Assembly (NCBI GenBank): GCA_046349315.1
Contig: JAXMCQ010000004.1
Coordinates: forward strand, 1-64,000
Length of the DNA: 64,000 nucleotides
Direction of reading: 5' to 3'
Source of the DNA: JAEUMG01 sp046349315
Lineage (GTDB): Bacteria > Pseudomonadota > Alphaproteobacteria > Rhizobiales > Aestuariivirgaceae
The translations under genes and the position numbers were made by a program. Each line of letters begins with the position of its first letter. The first letter of the stretch is position 1. Below, in pieces: positions 43,307 to 51,445 of the stretch. A model generated the notes under the pieces. The model saw only the letters and a program-made list of their open reading frames with translations. It had not been told where the DNA came from and ran no database searches.

Positions 43307-44812
43307 ATGGACCTGCAGTTCGGGCAATACCGGTTGAAACACTCCGGGCGGCAGCTGCTGGGACCGGAGGGACCGGTCGAACTTTCTGCGCGAACTTTCG
43401 ATATCCTTACTGTGCTTCTAGACCATTCGGGGGAGGTCGTTAGCAAGAGTGAGATACTGGACGCTGTCTGGCCAGGCCAGGTAGTCGAAGAGAACACCCT
43501 ACACGTCCATGTCTCCGCGTTGCGCAAAGCGCTCCCCGCTGGCTTGATCAAGACGGTTCAGGGTCGAGGCTATCTCTATTCGGGCCCGAAGCCCGTAACC
43601 GACGTCCTTGCGTCCGAAGCAACGATCACCACTCCTTCCGACCGGCGGCCAGTCGTCGTGGTATTGCCCTTTGAATTCCAAAGTACTGATGCCACTCGAC
43701 GAGGACTCAGCGAAGGCATTGCGGCTGACATTTCGGACCGGTTGGCGCGGTTTCGACTCTTCCTCGTTATTGGCCAGCACTCCGCTTCCGCCTTGCGGGC
43801 GATGGCCGGCAACTTTGCCGTGATCCGCCAGAAATTGAATGCCGATTTTATGGTGGCAGGCACTCTCCGCTTCCTCGATGAGCGCTTCCGTCTCGCCATT
43901 CGCTTGACGGAGGTTGCCAGCGAGAAAACAATATGGTCCGAGCGGTACGACCGCCAATTGAGCGACTTGTTCGATCTTCAGGATGAGATTGGCTCACTCG
44001 TGGCCACCGCCATCGCACGCCATCTCGAAGTGGAAATCAGCATCCGTAGCTCGCGCCGCCGCACCATCAGTCTGTCGAGCTATGAACAGTTGCTGCAGGG
44101 ACTTTGGCACTACAAGAAGTTAACACACAGCGAGAACCTAGCTGCGCGTAATTGCTTCGAGCGTGCAATTGAGCTTGACCCCCAAAATGCCCAGGCCTTG
44201 GACTGGCTCGGCATGACTCATTGCGAGGATTGGGTAAGAGACTTCTCGTCGCTTGAAAGCAAAGAGCGGGGTGTCGAATTGATAGCAAAGGCAGTGGAAC
44301 TCGACCCCGCGGATGGTTTGATCCATACCGGACATGCCTGGGCGTTGCTTCGTATGGGAGAACTGGAGCGCGCCCTGCGCGCGAGTGAACTGAGCGTCGA
44401 TCTTAATCCGGGTGATCCGAACATTCTTGTTACTCGCGCATTGGTGCTGGGCTATGATGGACGCTTGGCCGAAGCCAAAGAGTTTCTACGTAGAGCAAGG
44501 CGCCTCGATCCAATTCCGGCGCCTTGGATCGATGAAGTCGCGGGCATTCTCGCCTTCGGCGAGGGCAATTATGGAGAAGCGCTCGTTGGTCTTGAACCCT
44601 TCAAGGAATGTGCTCTTGACTTGATGTATGTACTCGCAAGCTACGGCATGCTGGATAGAACAGCTAAGGCTCGCGATACATTGGCGCGTCTATCCAGAGA
44701 GGGTCGGCATCCCAATTGGTCGCTCGGCATCGCGCTCGAGCCCTATCGGGATCTTGCGATCAAGGAGCGACTGTCCCTGGGGTTGCAGAAGGCGTTGTCG
44801 GTGGCGATGTGA
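43307..44812 (+). CDS. Winged-helix / TPR transcriptional regulator (CadC/HilA-like architecture)
   Basis: This 501-residue protein has three parts. Residues 1-95 form an OmpR/PhoB-type winged helix (FDILTVLLDHSGEVVSKSEI, TLHVHVSALRKAL, VQGRGYLY). Residues 110-250 resemble the TolB-like/adenylate-cyclase-associated domain (VVVLPFEFQS, LSEGIAADISDRLARF, DFMVAGTLRF). Residues 260-480 contain TPR helices (ARNCFERAIELDPQNAQAL, GVELIAKAVELDPADG). No membrane helix is seen, so it is a soluble DNA-binding sensor of unknown signal. It is divergent from the 72-aa peptide gene, with a 140-base shared promoter region. The DNA appears less GC-rich than the chromosome around it, suggesting transfer. Confidence 0.82.
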   Translation: MDLQFGQYRLKHSGRQLLGPEGPVELSARTFDILTVLLDHSGEVVSKSEILDAVWPGQVVEENTLHVHVSALRKALPAGLIKTVQGRGYLYSGPKPVTDVLASEATITTPSDRRPVVVVLPFEFQSTDATRRGLSEGIAADISDRLARFRLFLVIGQHSASALRAMAGNFAVIRQKLNADFMVAGTLRFLDERFRLAIRLTEVASEKTIWSERYDRQLSDLFDLQDEIGSLVATAIARHLEVEISIRSSRRRTISLSSYEQLLQGLWHYKKLTHSENLAARNCFERAIELDPQNAQALDWLGMTHCEDWVRDFSSLESKERGVELIAKAVELDPADGLIHTGHAWALLRMGELERALRASELSVDLNPGDPNILVTRALVLGYDGRLAEAKEFLRRARRLDPIPAPWIDEVAGILAFGEGNYGEALVGLEPFKECALDLMYVLASYGMLDRTAKARDTLARLSREGRHPNWSLGIALEPYRDLAIKERLSLGLQKALSVAM

Positions 44813-45012
44813 TCACTCCCGAGGCTTGCGCTACGGGGCGGCCAACACCCAAGCAGCTATAAGGCGAGCTTCTCATTCTGGCCATTTGTGTTCGTTGCCC
44901 GCGTAGCGGAGTTCCCACGGCGCCACCTAGAAACCGCAAGGTCAGCAACCACCCTAGTTGCGAAATTATAGCAATGGCTTAGTCATCTCAGCGGTCCCCT
45001 CCAGGGCACCGG
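44813..45012. other. Right end of the accessory segment, no gene
   Basis: These 200 bases after the regulator hold no credible ORF or RNA gene. The stretch near 44960-44985 is AT-richer. The last 20 bases include a degenerate copy of the tRNA-Leu 3' end directly before the right 59-bp repeat. Confidence 0.4.
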
Positions 45013-45071
45013 CTAGCCGGGATACCACACCTTGCGGGGATCCTCGGGCGAGCGCTTGTAATTCCAGGCAG
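45013..45071. repeat. Right copy of the 59-bp direct repeat
   Basis: This copy is identical to 41726-41784 and forms the natural 3' end of the SDR epimerase gene, including its TAG stop. Confidence 0.92.
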
Positions 45072-45993
45072 CGTCGACAAGCCGCTTCAGATCATAGTGC
45101 GGCCGCCAGGCCAATGCGGCCTTGGCCTTTGAATTATCCAGCCATGTCGAATGATAGTCACTCTCGATGTCGATCGAGTCCAATGCCCGCGTCTCGCGCA
45201 AGTATCGCGCAAGCGCGCCATAATCGACCGGCTCGTCCATACCGATGTTGAAAAGTTGGTTACGCGCGGCCGGATGATCGATGGCGGAAATGATGGCGGC
45301 GACCAGATCATCGACGTGAACGAAATTGCGCTTCAAAGGCGCGCCGTCGGCATCTCTCAGCAACGGAATGGTTCCACGTTCGCGGCAGCGTTCCGCAACA
45401 TCGCGCGGCACCATCTTGTTCCATTCCGGCCCGCCAAATACATCGTCGCCAAAGGAGAGGGTATAGCGGAAATCGTCCTTCTCCATGATCCATGGCGCCC
45501 TAAGGCAACAACCGTTGATACCGTACTGGATGCCGTATTGGGTGAGCATCACTTCCTCGAGGACCTTGGAGAGCGCGTAACAACCCGGATAGGCCATGTG
45601 CGGCGTCAGTTCGGTGACCGGCCCGGGATGACGGTAAAAGAAATGGCCGACCGCAGCATCGCCACCGACCAGCAGAAACTGCTGCGCCGCCGGGTTCCTG
45701 CGGAAAGCTTCAAGCAGCCAGAACATCCCCTTCACGGTCACATCCATGACGGTTTCGGGTATTTCCTTGCAGGTGGCGAGATGGACGACATGCGTCACGC
45801 CGGACATCGCCGCATCGACAGTGCGCGCATTGGCGATACTGCCCTTCACCACGTCCACGCGGTCAGTCTCAGGAAGAACCCGGTTGTGGCAAAGCGCTCG
45901 AATACGCGCTTTTGCAAATTGCGGCGCCGACAATAATGCCTGGATCAGATTGCTACCGACTTTGCCCGAAGGCCCCGTCACGAGGATCAGCAT
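45013..45993 (-). CDS. NAD(P)-dependent epimerase/dehydratase (extended SDR)
   Basis: This 326-residue extended short-chain dehydrogenase has the cofactor loop GPSGKVG (residues 7-13), the HLAT segment and the catalytic YxxxK in CYALSKV. The C-terminal region shows the substrate-binding half of sugar epimerases or reductases (NFVHVDDLVAAI, LFNIGMDEPVDYG). Its last 59 bases occur again beside tRNA-Leu, which suggests that the 3' end of this gene was the integration or recombination site. The substrate is unknown. Confidence 0.85.
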   Translation of the reverse strand: MLILVTGPSGKVGSNLIQALLSAPQFAKARIRALCHNRVLPETDRVDVVKGSIANARTVDAAMSGVTHVVHLATCKEIPETVMDVTVKGMFWLLEAFRRNPAAQQFLLVGGDAAVGHFFYRHPGPVTELTPHMAYPGCYALSKVLEEVMLTQYGIQYGINGCCLRAPWIMEKDDFRYTLSFGDDVFGGPEWNKMVPRDVAERCRERGTIPLLRDADGAPLKRNFVHVDDLVAAIISAIDHPAARNQLFNIGMDEPVDYGALARYLRETRALDSIDIESDYHSTWLDNSKAKAALAWRPHYDLKRLVDAAWNYKRSPEDPRKVWYPG

Positions 45994-46075
45994 TGATCGA
46001 ACTCACCCTGCCTTTGTCAGACGGAAGAGAAGCACAATGGCTTCCGCCACTCCAGTCCTTTGCCGCGGAAGTCCG

Positions 46076-46993
46076 CTAGCGCATGCGCGCATCGCGCCGT
46101 GCCTGAACCATCTGCGCGCTGATAACACCCACCACGATGATGGCAGTGCCGAGAATTTGCTGCCAGGTGAAGCTCCCGCCCATCAGGAGCGTGGTGGCGA
46201 GTGCGGCGGCGGGCAGCAGATTATTGTACATTGAAGCCACCACCACGCCGAGCCGGCTGACGCCGTAATGCCAGCAGAAATTGCCGATGGCGATCGGCAC
46301 GATACCGGCGAAGAGCACGAGCAGGATCGCCTCAAGCGTAAAGGTCACATGGAGATCAACCACGCCGGTCACCATCACGAGCGGCAGCAGGAGCAACAGC
46401 CAGGCCGCACCGGTGAGGACGGTCACCGCGGCGATCTGCAACTGGCTGAAACCGCGCAGCCAGCGCTGCGCCTGGATGGACATCCAGGTCCACACCACAT
46501 TGGCAAGCACGATCAGGATTTCGCCGCCGCGAAATTGCGTGCCGGCAATCGATTGCTCGCCCGCCACCGATACGAGGCCGCCGACGAACGAAAGCACGGT
46601 CGCAAAGATGATACCGCCGCCCAGCTTCTCGCCGAAAAGCCACGCCGCGGTGAGGGCCGAGCCGACTGGGCTCGTGGTCGAAACGATGGCCGATGAAAGC
46701 CCGCTCGAGAGAAGAACGCCGAGGCTCGTCATCAAGGAGCCGAGCGTGACCCCGATGCCGCCTAGGATGAAGGCGCGGCGCCAGGGCACGCTCGCCGGCA
46801 AGGGCTCACGATGGCGCACCGCCATGACGCCGATCATCAACACGCCGGCGCCGCAGATCTGACGGGCCAGTGTTGCCGAGAAGACGTCCCAGCTCTGCAG
46901 GATGCGTTCGAGGATTGGAAAGAAGGCGCCCCAGGAAAGCACCATGAGCAGCAAGCCCAGATTGGCAAGGACGAGGTCTCTGGGGGAAGGCAT
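46076..46993 (-). CDS. EamA-family (DMT) transporter
   Basis: This 305-residue integral membrane protein has about ten helices in two EamA halves. Typical features are SSAIVSTTSPVGSALTAAWL in the first half and the C-terminal LLMGGSFTWQQILGTAIIV. It ends with a basic cytoplasmic tail (QARRDARMR). The gene stands alone 82 bases downstream of the epimerase start. The substrate is unknown. Confidence 0.85.
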   Translation of the reverse strand: MPSPRDLVLANLGLLLMVLSWGAFFPILERILQSWDVFSATLARQICGAGVLMIGVMAVRHREPLPASVPWRRAFILGGIGVTLGSLMTSLGVLLSSGLSSAIVSTTSPVGSALTAAWLFGEKLGGGIIFATVLSFVGGLVSVAGEQSIAGTQFRGGEILIVLANVVWTWMSIQAQRWLRGFSQLQIAAVTVLTGAAWLLLLLPLVMVTGVVDLHVTFTLEAILLVLFAGIVPIAIGNFCWHYGVSRLGVVVASMYNNLLPAAALATTLLMGGSFTWQQILGTAIIVVGVISAQMVQARRDARMR

Positions 46994-47135
46994 GGCACCG
47001 GAATTTCTGAAAGGAGGCGGGGGAGGAGGCTATTCCCCGCATGGTGCCGGTCAGCCTAGTTAGCGTCGGGCTCTGCAACAATTGCGAATAACTTGGTGCT
47101 GCTTCAACGCTTGCTTGAGGATGCAATCAAATGAT

Positions 47136-47164
47136 GAAGCCGCCCCGTTTTTCGGAGCGGCTTC
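47136..47164 (-). terminator. Hairpin after the second DUF1127 gene
   Basis: The inverted repeat GAAGCCGC (47136-47143) and GCGGCTTC (47157-47164) encloses a loop with TTTTT. On the minus strand it follows the DUF1127 stop by about ten bases; the T-content after it is modest. Confidence 0.6.
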
Positions 47165-47173
47165 AGGGTGATC

Positions 47174-47368
47174 CTACCATAATGGTCTCACCGCCTCGCG
47201 CTGGATGTCGTGGCGCTGCACGCCGACATCCTTGAGAAGGTAGTCCGGCATGCCGAGCAACCGGTTCATTTCGCGACGGTGCCGAAAGCGCCGGGCGACG
47301 CCGTTGACGAAGAGCAACGGCGCAGCGATCAGTCCGAGGACATGGGCAGAAGTGTGAACGTTGGTCAT
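47174..47368 (-). CDS. DUF1127 small protein
   Basis: This 64-residue protein (from the ATG at 47368) starts with a hydrophobic stretch (HVLGLIAAPLLFVNGVA) followed by a DUF1127 module: RRFRHRREMNRLLGMPDYLLKDVGVQRHDIQRE. It differs from the 50-aa paralogue at 25772 by its hydrophobic N-terminus. A longer start at 47380 adds four residues. It is divergent from the LysR gene, which could regulate it. Confidence 0.75.
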   Translation of the reverse strand: MTNVHTSAHVLGLIAAPLLFVNGVARRFRHRREMNRLLGMPDYLLKDVGVQRHDIQREAVRPLW

Positions 47369-47478
47369 CTTACTCTCCATTCATTCGCCAGGGTTGTTTC
47401 GTAAGCATTTCCGGCGTGTTCATGCTGTTTATTTGAGGCTAAACATCCCTCGTGACAAACGAGTAATGGGCCGGTTAC

Positions 47479-47497
47479 ATGTGAGTATCGCTCACAT
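47479..47497 (+). promoter_or_regulatory. Putative LysR operator
   Basis: The inverted repeat ATGTGAG-TATCG-CTCACAT lies just before the GGAGG ribosome site of the lysR gene. It fits the T-N11-A form of LysR sites, and its position suggests autorepression and possible control of the divergent DUF1127 gene. Confidence 0.5.
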
Positions 47498-47509
47498 ATA
47501 GGAGGGGCT

Positions 47510-48397
47510 ATGCCGCGCCGCCTGCCGCCCTTGTCGACGCTTCCGAGCTTTGAGGCCGCCGCCCGCCATTTGAGCTTCTCGAAGGCTGCGGAAGAACTGC
47601 ATGTCACGCATGGCGCGGTCAGCCGCGCCGTCCGCCATCTCGAGGAGCACTTGCGGGCGCCGCTCTTCACCCGCGCGGTCAGGGCGGTGCAGCTTACCGC
47701 CACCGGTCAGGCCTATGCCGGCGCAGTGCGCGAGGCCTTGGAGAGGCTTGCCTCGGCAACGGCGGCGGTCGCCGATCAATCGAGCGGCGTGGTCAATGTC
47801 AGCACCCTCGATTCCTTCGCGTCGAAATGGCTGATCCCACGGCTTTTCCGTTTTCGCGAGGCGCATGAGGATATCGATGTCAGATTGTCGACCTCCGATC
47901 GCCTCGCCGATTTCGTGACCGACGGCATCGACATCGCGATCCGCTATGGTCGCGGGCAGTATCCGGGCATCACCAGCGAACTGCTGATGCGCGAGGATAT
48001 CTTCCCGGTCTCAAGCCCGAAATTGCTGGAAGGCCCGCATCCGCTCAAGACGCCGGCCGATCTCAAGCATCATGTGCTGATCCATGACGAATTCCAGATC
48101 GACTGGCCGATGTGGCTCAGGGTCGCCGGGGTCAAGGGGATCGACTCGCGGCGCGGCCCACGTTTCTATTCCTCCTTTCATGCTGTGCAGGCGGCGGTGC
48201 AGGGCGACGGTGTGGTGCTGGGCAGAAGCGCACTCGTCGCCGATGATCTGCGTGCAGGGCGCCTCGTCAAGCCCTTCGACATCAGCCTTCCGGCCGATCT
48301 TGCCTATTATGTCGCCTATCTGCCGAAAGCGCTGGAGCGCCCGAAGGTCAAGGCGTTTCGTGACTGGCTCTTCGCCGAAGCGGCGCAGACGCAATGA
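47510..48397 (+). CDS. LysR-family transcriptional regulator (GcvA-like)
   Basis: This 295-residue protein has an N-terminal winged helix (residues 5-65, SFEAAARHLSFSKAAEELHVTHGAVSRAVRHLE), a linker helix and a two-lobed effector domain. Motifs such as FRFREAHEDIDVRLSTSDR, DIAIRYGRG and the C-terminal KVKAFRDWL(F) are typical of the GcvA subgroup. A strong ribosome site AGGAGG precedes the ATG. A likely operator is at 47479-47497. Candidate targets are itself, the divergent DUF1127 gene or the downstream hupE. Confidence 0.9.
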   Translation: MPRRLPPLSTLPSFEAAARHLSFSKAAEELHVTHGAVSRAVRHLEEHLRAPLFTRAVRAVQLTATGQAYAGAVREALERLASATAAVADQSSGVVNVSTLDSFASKWLIPRLFRFREAHEDIDVRLSTSDRLADFVTDGIDIAIRYGRGQYPGITSELLMREDIFPVSSPKLLEGPHPLKTPADLKHHVLIHDEFQIDWPMWLRVAGVKGIDSRRGPRFYSSFHAVQAAVQGDGVVLGRSALVADDLRAGRLVKPFDISLPADLAYYVAYLPKALERPKVKAFRDWLFAEAAQTQ

Positions 48398-48526
48398 TCG
48401 CGGCAGAGGCTTCGGAAGCGACATCTCAATGCCGCATTTGATCTCGCAACCGCGTTATCGCTGGCTATAGTGCTCTTGTCATGGAAGCGCCCAAGGCGGG
48501 CGCTGCAAGAGCAAAGGAGCGGCAGC

Positions 48527-49120
48527 ATGGCACGACGTTTCGGATTGGCGACACTTATCCTTTTGATCACCGCGGCGGCAGCCGAGGCCCATACCGGTAT
48601 CGGAAGCACGATGGGCTTTGCCCATGGCTTCGGTCATCCCTTCAGCGGCCTCGATCACATCCTCGCTATGGTGGCGGTTGGTCTCTTTGCCGCCAATCTC
48701 GGTGGTCGTACCTTGTGGCTCGTGCCCTTGAGTTTCGTTTCCATGATGGCGGTTGGCGGTGCCCTGGGCATTACCGGCGTCGATCTTCCCTTCGTCGAGA
48801 TTGGCATTGCCGCTTCGGTCATCGTGCTCGGTCTCGCGGTGGCGATGCAATGGAACCTGCCGGTCGCCGGCGCCATGGCGCTGGTCGGCTTCTTCGCCTT
48901 GTTTCATGGCCATGCGCATGGCGCGGAAATGCCGGCTGATGCCTCCGGATTGGCCTATGGTGTCGGCTTCGTGCTTGCCACCGCGATCCTGCATGTGATC
49001 GGTATCGGGCTTGGGCTTGGCATCGGCCTCCTCGCGAAGGCAACTTCGAAGCGCGCCTTGCAGGCGGGGGGTGCGGTGATGTCGATCGCCGGCGCCGCCA
49101 TGCTCACCGGCTTCCTCTGA
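48527..49120 (+). CDS. HupE/UreJ family metal permease
   Basis: This 197-residue membrane protein starts at the ATG at 48527, seven bases after GGAG. It has a signal-like first helix ending AEAHTG, then five or six helices. The family signature is HGFGHPFSGLDHILAMVAVG, with histidines and aspartate for nickel or cobalt, and a second FFALFHGHAHGAEMP site. HupE/UreJ proteins bring Ni2+ to hydrogenase or urease, yet no such enzyme is in the window. It may be co-transcribed with the DapA-family gene, 11 bases downstream. Confidence 0.88.
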   Translation: MARRFGLATLILLITAAAAEAHTGIGSTMGFAHGFGHPFSGLDHILAMVAVGLFAANLGGRTLWLVPLSFVSMMAVGGALGITGVDLPFVEIGIAASVIVLGLAVAMQWNLPVAGAMALVGFFALFHGHAHGAEMPADASGLAYGVGFVLATAILHVIGIGLGLGIGLLAKATSKRALQAGGAVMSIAGAAMLTGFL

Positions 49121-49131
49121 TCCGGCGCATC

Positions 49132-50064
49132 GTGGCGAGTTCTTCGCTTTCCGGCGTATTTGCGCCGGTTCTCACACCCTTCACCGAGACGCTGGCGCCG
49201 GATCACACGCTCTTCGTGCGTTTCTGCCGCTGGCTCGTCGGTCAGGGGGCGGGATTGGCGGTGTTCGGAACCAATTCGGAAGCCAATTCGCTCAGCGTCG
49301 AGGAGAAGCTCGATCTCCTTGCCGCTCTTCTCGAGGCCGGCATCGCGCCCGATCGCCTGATGCCGGGCACCGGCGCCTGTGCCATTCCCGATGCTGTAAG
49401 ACTGTCGGCGGCTGCGGCGAAGGCCGGCACTGGTGCCGTCCTCATGCTGCCGCCCTTCTATTACAAGGGTGTCAGCGAAGACGGCGTCTTTGCCTATTAT
49501 GCGCAAGTGATCGAGCGGGTCGGCAATCGCAATCTCAGGATCTGCCTCTATCACATTCCACATCTGTCAGGCGTCGCGATCACTCGGCCATTGATCGCGC
49601 GGCTCATTGCCAAATATCCTGAGACTGTTGTCGGCATCAAGGATTCAAGCGGCGACTTCGCCAACACCAAGGCGATGCTCGACGAGTTTCCGGGCTTCCG
49701 GGTTTTTTGCGGCAGCGAAACGTTTCTTACCGATACGCTCGCCCATGGCGGCGCCGGCTGCATCTCGGCGGCCGCCAATGTCAATCCGGCGGCAATCGTC
49801 ACGGCTTTCCATCACGCCGGTGATTCGGCGAGCCCGCAGCGCCAGGCAGGGCTCAACCAAGTGCGCAAGACGCTGGAACAGGCGCCGATGATCGCTTCCC
49901 TCAAGCGCTGTGTGGCGCATTACGGCCAGGCGCCGGGATTTGCGCTGCCGCGCCCGCCCTTGATTCCCATCGATGATGACGCTTGGGCACGGGTTAACGC
50001 CTCGCTCGATCAGGCAGATTTTTCAATGCCCGGACTCGCCGCCGCACTTTCATCCAATTCGTGA
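49132..50064 (+). CDS. DapA-family lyase/synthase
   Basis: This 310-residue (beta/alpha)8 class I aldolase starts with GTG. It shows the DapA-family signatures GTNSEANSLS (substrate carboxylate loop GTxGE variant), Tyr in CLYHIP and the Schiff-base lysine in VVGIKDSSGD. The GTNSEA loop instead of GTTGE suggests it is not true dihydrodipicolinate synthase but a relative such as a 4-hydroxy-2-oxoglutarate or keto-deoxy sugar acid aldolase or a pyrroline-hydroxycarboxylate deaminase. The precise role is open. Confidence 0.85.
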   Translation: MASSSLSGVFAPVLTPFTETLAPDHTLFVRFCRWLVGQGAGLAVFGTNSEANSLSVEEKLDLLAALLEAGIAPDRLMPGTGACAIPDAVRLSAAAAKAGTGAVLMLPPFYYKGVSEDGVFAYYAQVIERVGNRNLRICLYHIPHLSGVAITRPLIARLIAKYPETVVGIKDSSGDFANTKAMLDEFPGFRVFCGSETFLTDTLAHGGAGCISAAANVNPAAIVTAFHHAGDSASPQRQAGLNQVRKTLEQAPMIASLKRCVAHYGQAPGFALPRPPLIPIDDDAWARVNASLDQADFSMPGLAAALSSNS

Positions 50065-50131
50065 CGTTGATCTCGGTCTTCAAAGGGTATAACCCGCTGA
50101 CTGCAGGCAGCGGTAAGAGGGAAATTCTGAA

Positions 50132-51427
50132 TTGAAAGCAGGATCGACTCTGCGTCTGCTCATCTTGGCTTTCGGCCTGATCTTGATATCGAGCCGGGCG
50201 ATGGCCGGCCCGACGCTCGTCTTCGATCCGGCGACCGGCGATGTGCTCTCCGCCGAGCGCGCCGGCGAGCCCTGGTATCCGGCCTCCCTCACCAAATTGA
50301 TGACCGCGTATGTCATCTTCGAGAAGCTCAAAACCGGCCAGCTCAAGCTCGATCAGAAGATCCAGGTGTCGGAACTCGCGGCCAAGCAGCCGCCCAGCAA
50401 GCTCGGCATGCGGGTCGGCAGCACGATCTCGGTCGACCTCGCCTTGCAGAGCATGCTCGTCTATTCGGCCAATGACATGGCCTATGTATTGGCCGAAGCG
50501 GGCGCCGGCGGCGACTACAAGCGTTTTGCGCAGCAGATGAATCTCGCCGCCCAGCGCCTCGGCATGACCGGGACCTACTACGTCAATCCGAACGGCCTCT
50601 TCAATCCGCTGCAAGTCACCACCGCGCGCGATCTCGCCCTTCTCGTTCAGGCGCTGCTCAAGGAGTATCCCGAACACGCGCATTATTTTTCGCAAGCCGC
50701 TGTCAAAATCGGCAAGCGCAACCTGAACAATCGCAACAGCCTTTTGCGCCAGATGAAGAATGCCGACGGCATGAAGACCGGTTTTGTGTGCAATTCCGGC
50801 TATAATCTCATTGCCTCGGCGAGCGAGGATGGCCATCGCCTGGTGGCTATCATTTTCGGCGCGAGGAACGGCAAGCAGCGCGCCGATCAGGCGCAAAAGA
50901 TGCTGACCAACCAGTTCCAATTGCCGGTGCCTCCCAATGCGCCGAAGCTCGCGAGCCTCGCCAATGCGCCACTCGGCACATTGGTGCCGGCCGATCTCAC
51001 CGGCACGGTGTGCCGCGGCAAGCCGCTTGATATTGCGGATGCCGAGACGCTCGCCGGCTGGGGCATTTCCTTCGGCCGTTACGAGACGGCGCAGATCGCC
51101 AACATGGCCTTGCGCGGTCGGGTGCTTTCGGGGCGCGACTGGGTTCGCGAAGGGTCGGCCGGCGTCGTCAAGATGCCGGGCAGTGTCGGCTATTCGGCGA
51201 TGGTCTGGAGCCTCGACCAGCAGACGAGCAATGCGTTGTGCACCTATCTCAAGCAGCAGAACGCCTATTGCGATGTCATGACGCCCGAGAGCTTTTCGCG
51301 CATCTCGGCCATGGCCATTGCGGAGGCCAGGAGCAAGCCGACGATCACGCCGGCCTCGGCTGAGGGCGTCGATGTCGCTCCGCCGCCCAAGAAGAAAAAG
51401 AAAACGGCCCGCAAGCGCAAGAAGTAG
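50132..51427 (+). CDS. D-alanyl-D-alanine carboxypeptidase (DacA/PBP5-like)
   Basis: This 431-residue serine peptidase of family S11 begins with TTG at 50132. A signal peptide ends near AMA-G (25). Catalytic motifs are S52-LT-K55, S112-A-N114 and K215-T-G217. A C-terminal region with SPOR-like character (about 330-400) and a Lys-rich tail (PPPKKKKKTARKRKK) replace the amphipathic helix of PBP5. It trims peptidoglycan stem peptides in the periplasm. The following EamA gene starts 18 bases later. Confidence 0.9.
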   Translation: MKAGSTLRLLILAFGLILISSRAMAGPTLVFDPATGDVLSAERAGEPWYPASLTKLMTAYVIFEKLKTGQLKLDQKIQVSELAAKQPPSKLGMRVGSTISVDLALQSMLVYSANDMAYVLAEAGAGGDYKRFAQQMNLAAQRLGMTGTYYVNPNGLFNPLQVTTARDLALLVQALLKEYPEHAHYFSQAAVKIGKRNLNNRNSLLRQMKNADGMKTGFVCNSGYNLIASASEDGHRLVAIIFGARNGKQRADQAQKMLTNQFQLPVPPNAPKLASLANAPLGTLVPADLTGTVCRGKPLDIADAETLAGWGISFGRYETAQIANMALRGRVLSGRDWVREGSAGVVKMPGSVGYSAMVWSLDQQTSNALCTYLKQQNAYCDVMTPESFSRISAMAIAEARSKPTITPASAEGVDVAPPPKKKKKTARKRKK

Positions 51428-51445
51428 CCTCGGGCGAAATTCATC

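Larger units (their letters stand above)
41785..45012. mobile_element. Repeat-flanked 3.2 kb accessory segment beside tRNA-Leu
   Basis: The segment lies between two 59-bp identical direct repeats adjacent to tRNA-Leu. Just inside its right end, CCCTCCAGGGCACC (44997-45010) resembles the 3' end of the tRNA (CCCTCCAGGGGCACC). It carries four genes of unknown or regulatory function and its DNA looks less GC-rich than the flanks. No integrase or transposase is present, so it is either a decayed integrated element, a cassette mobilised in trans, or the outcome of duplication and replacement. Confidence 0.5.
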
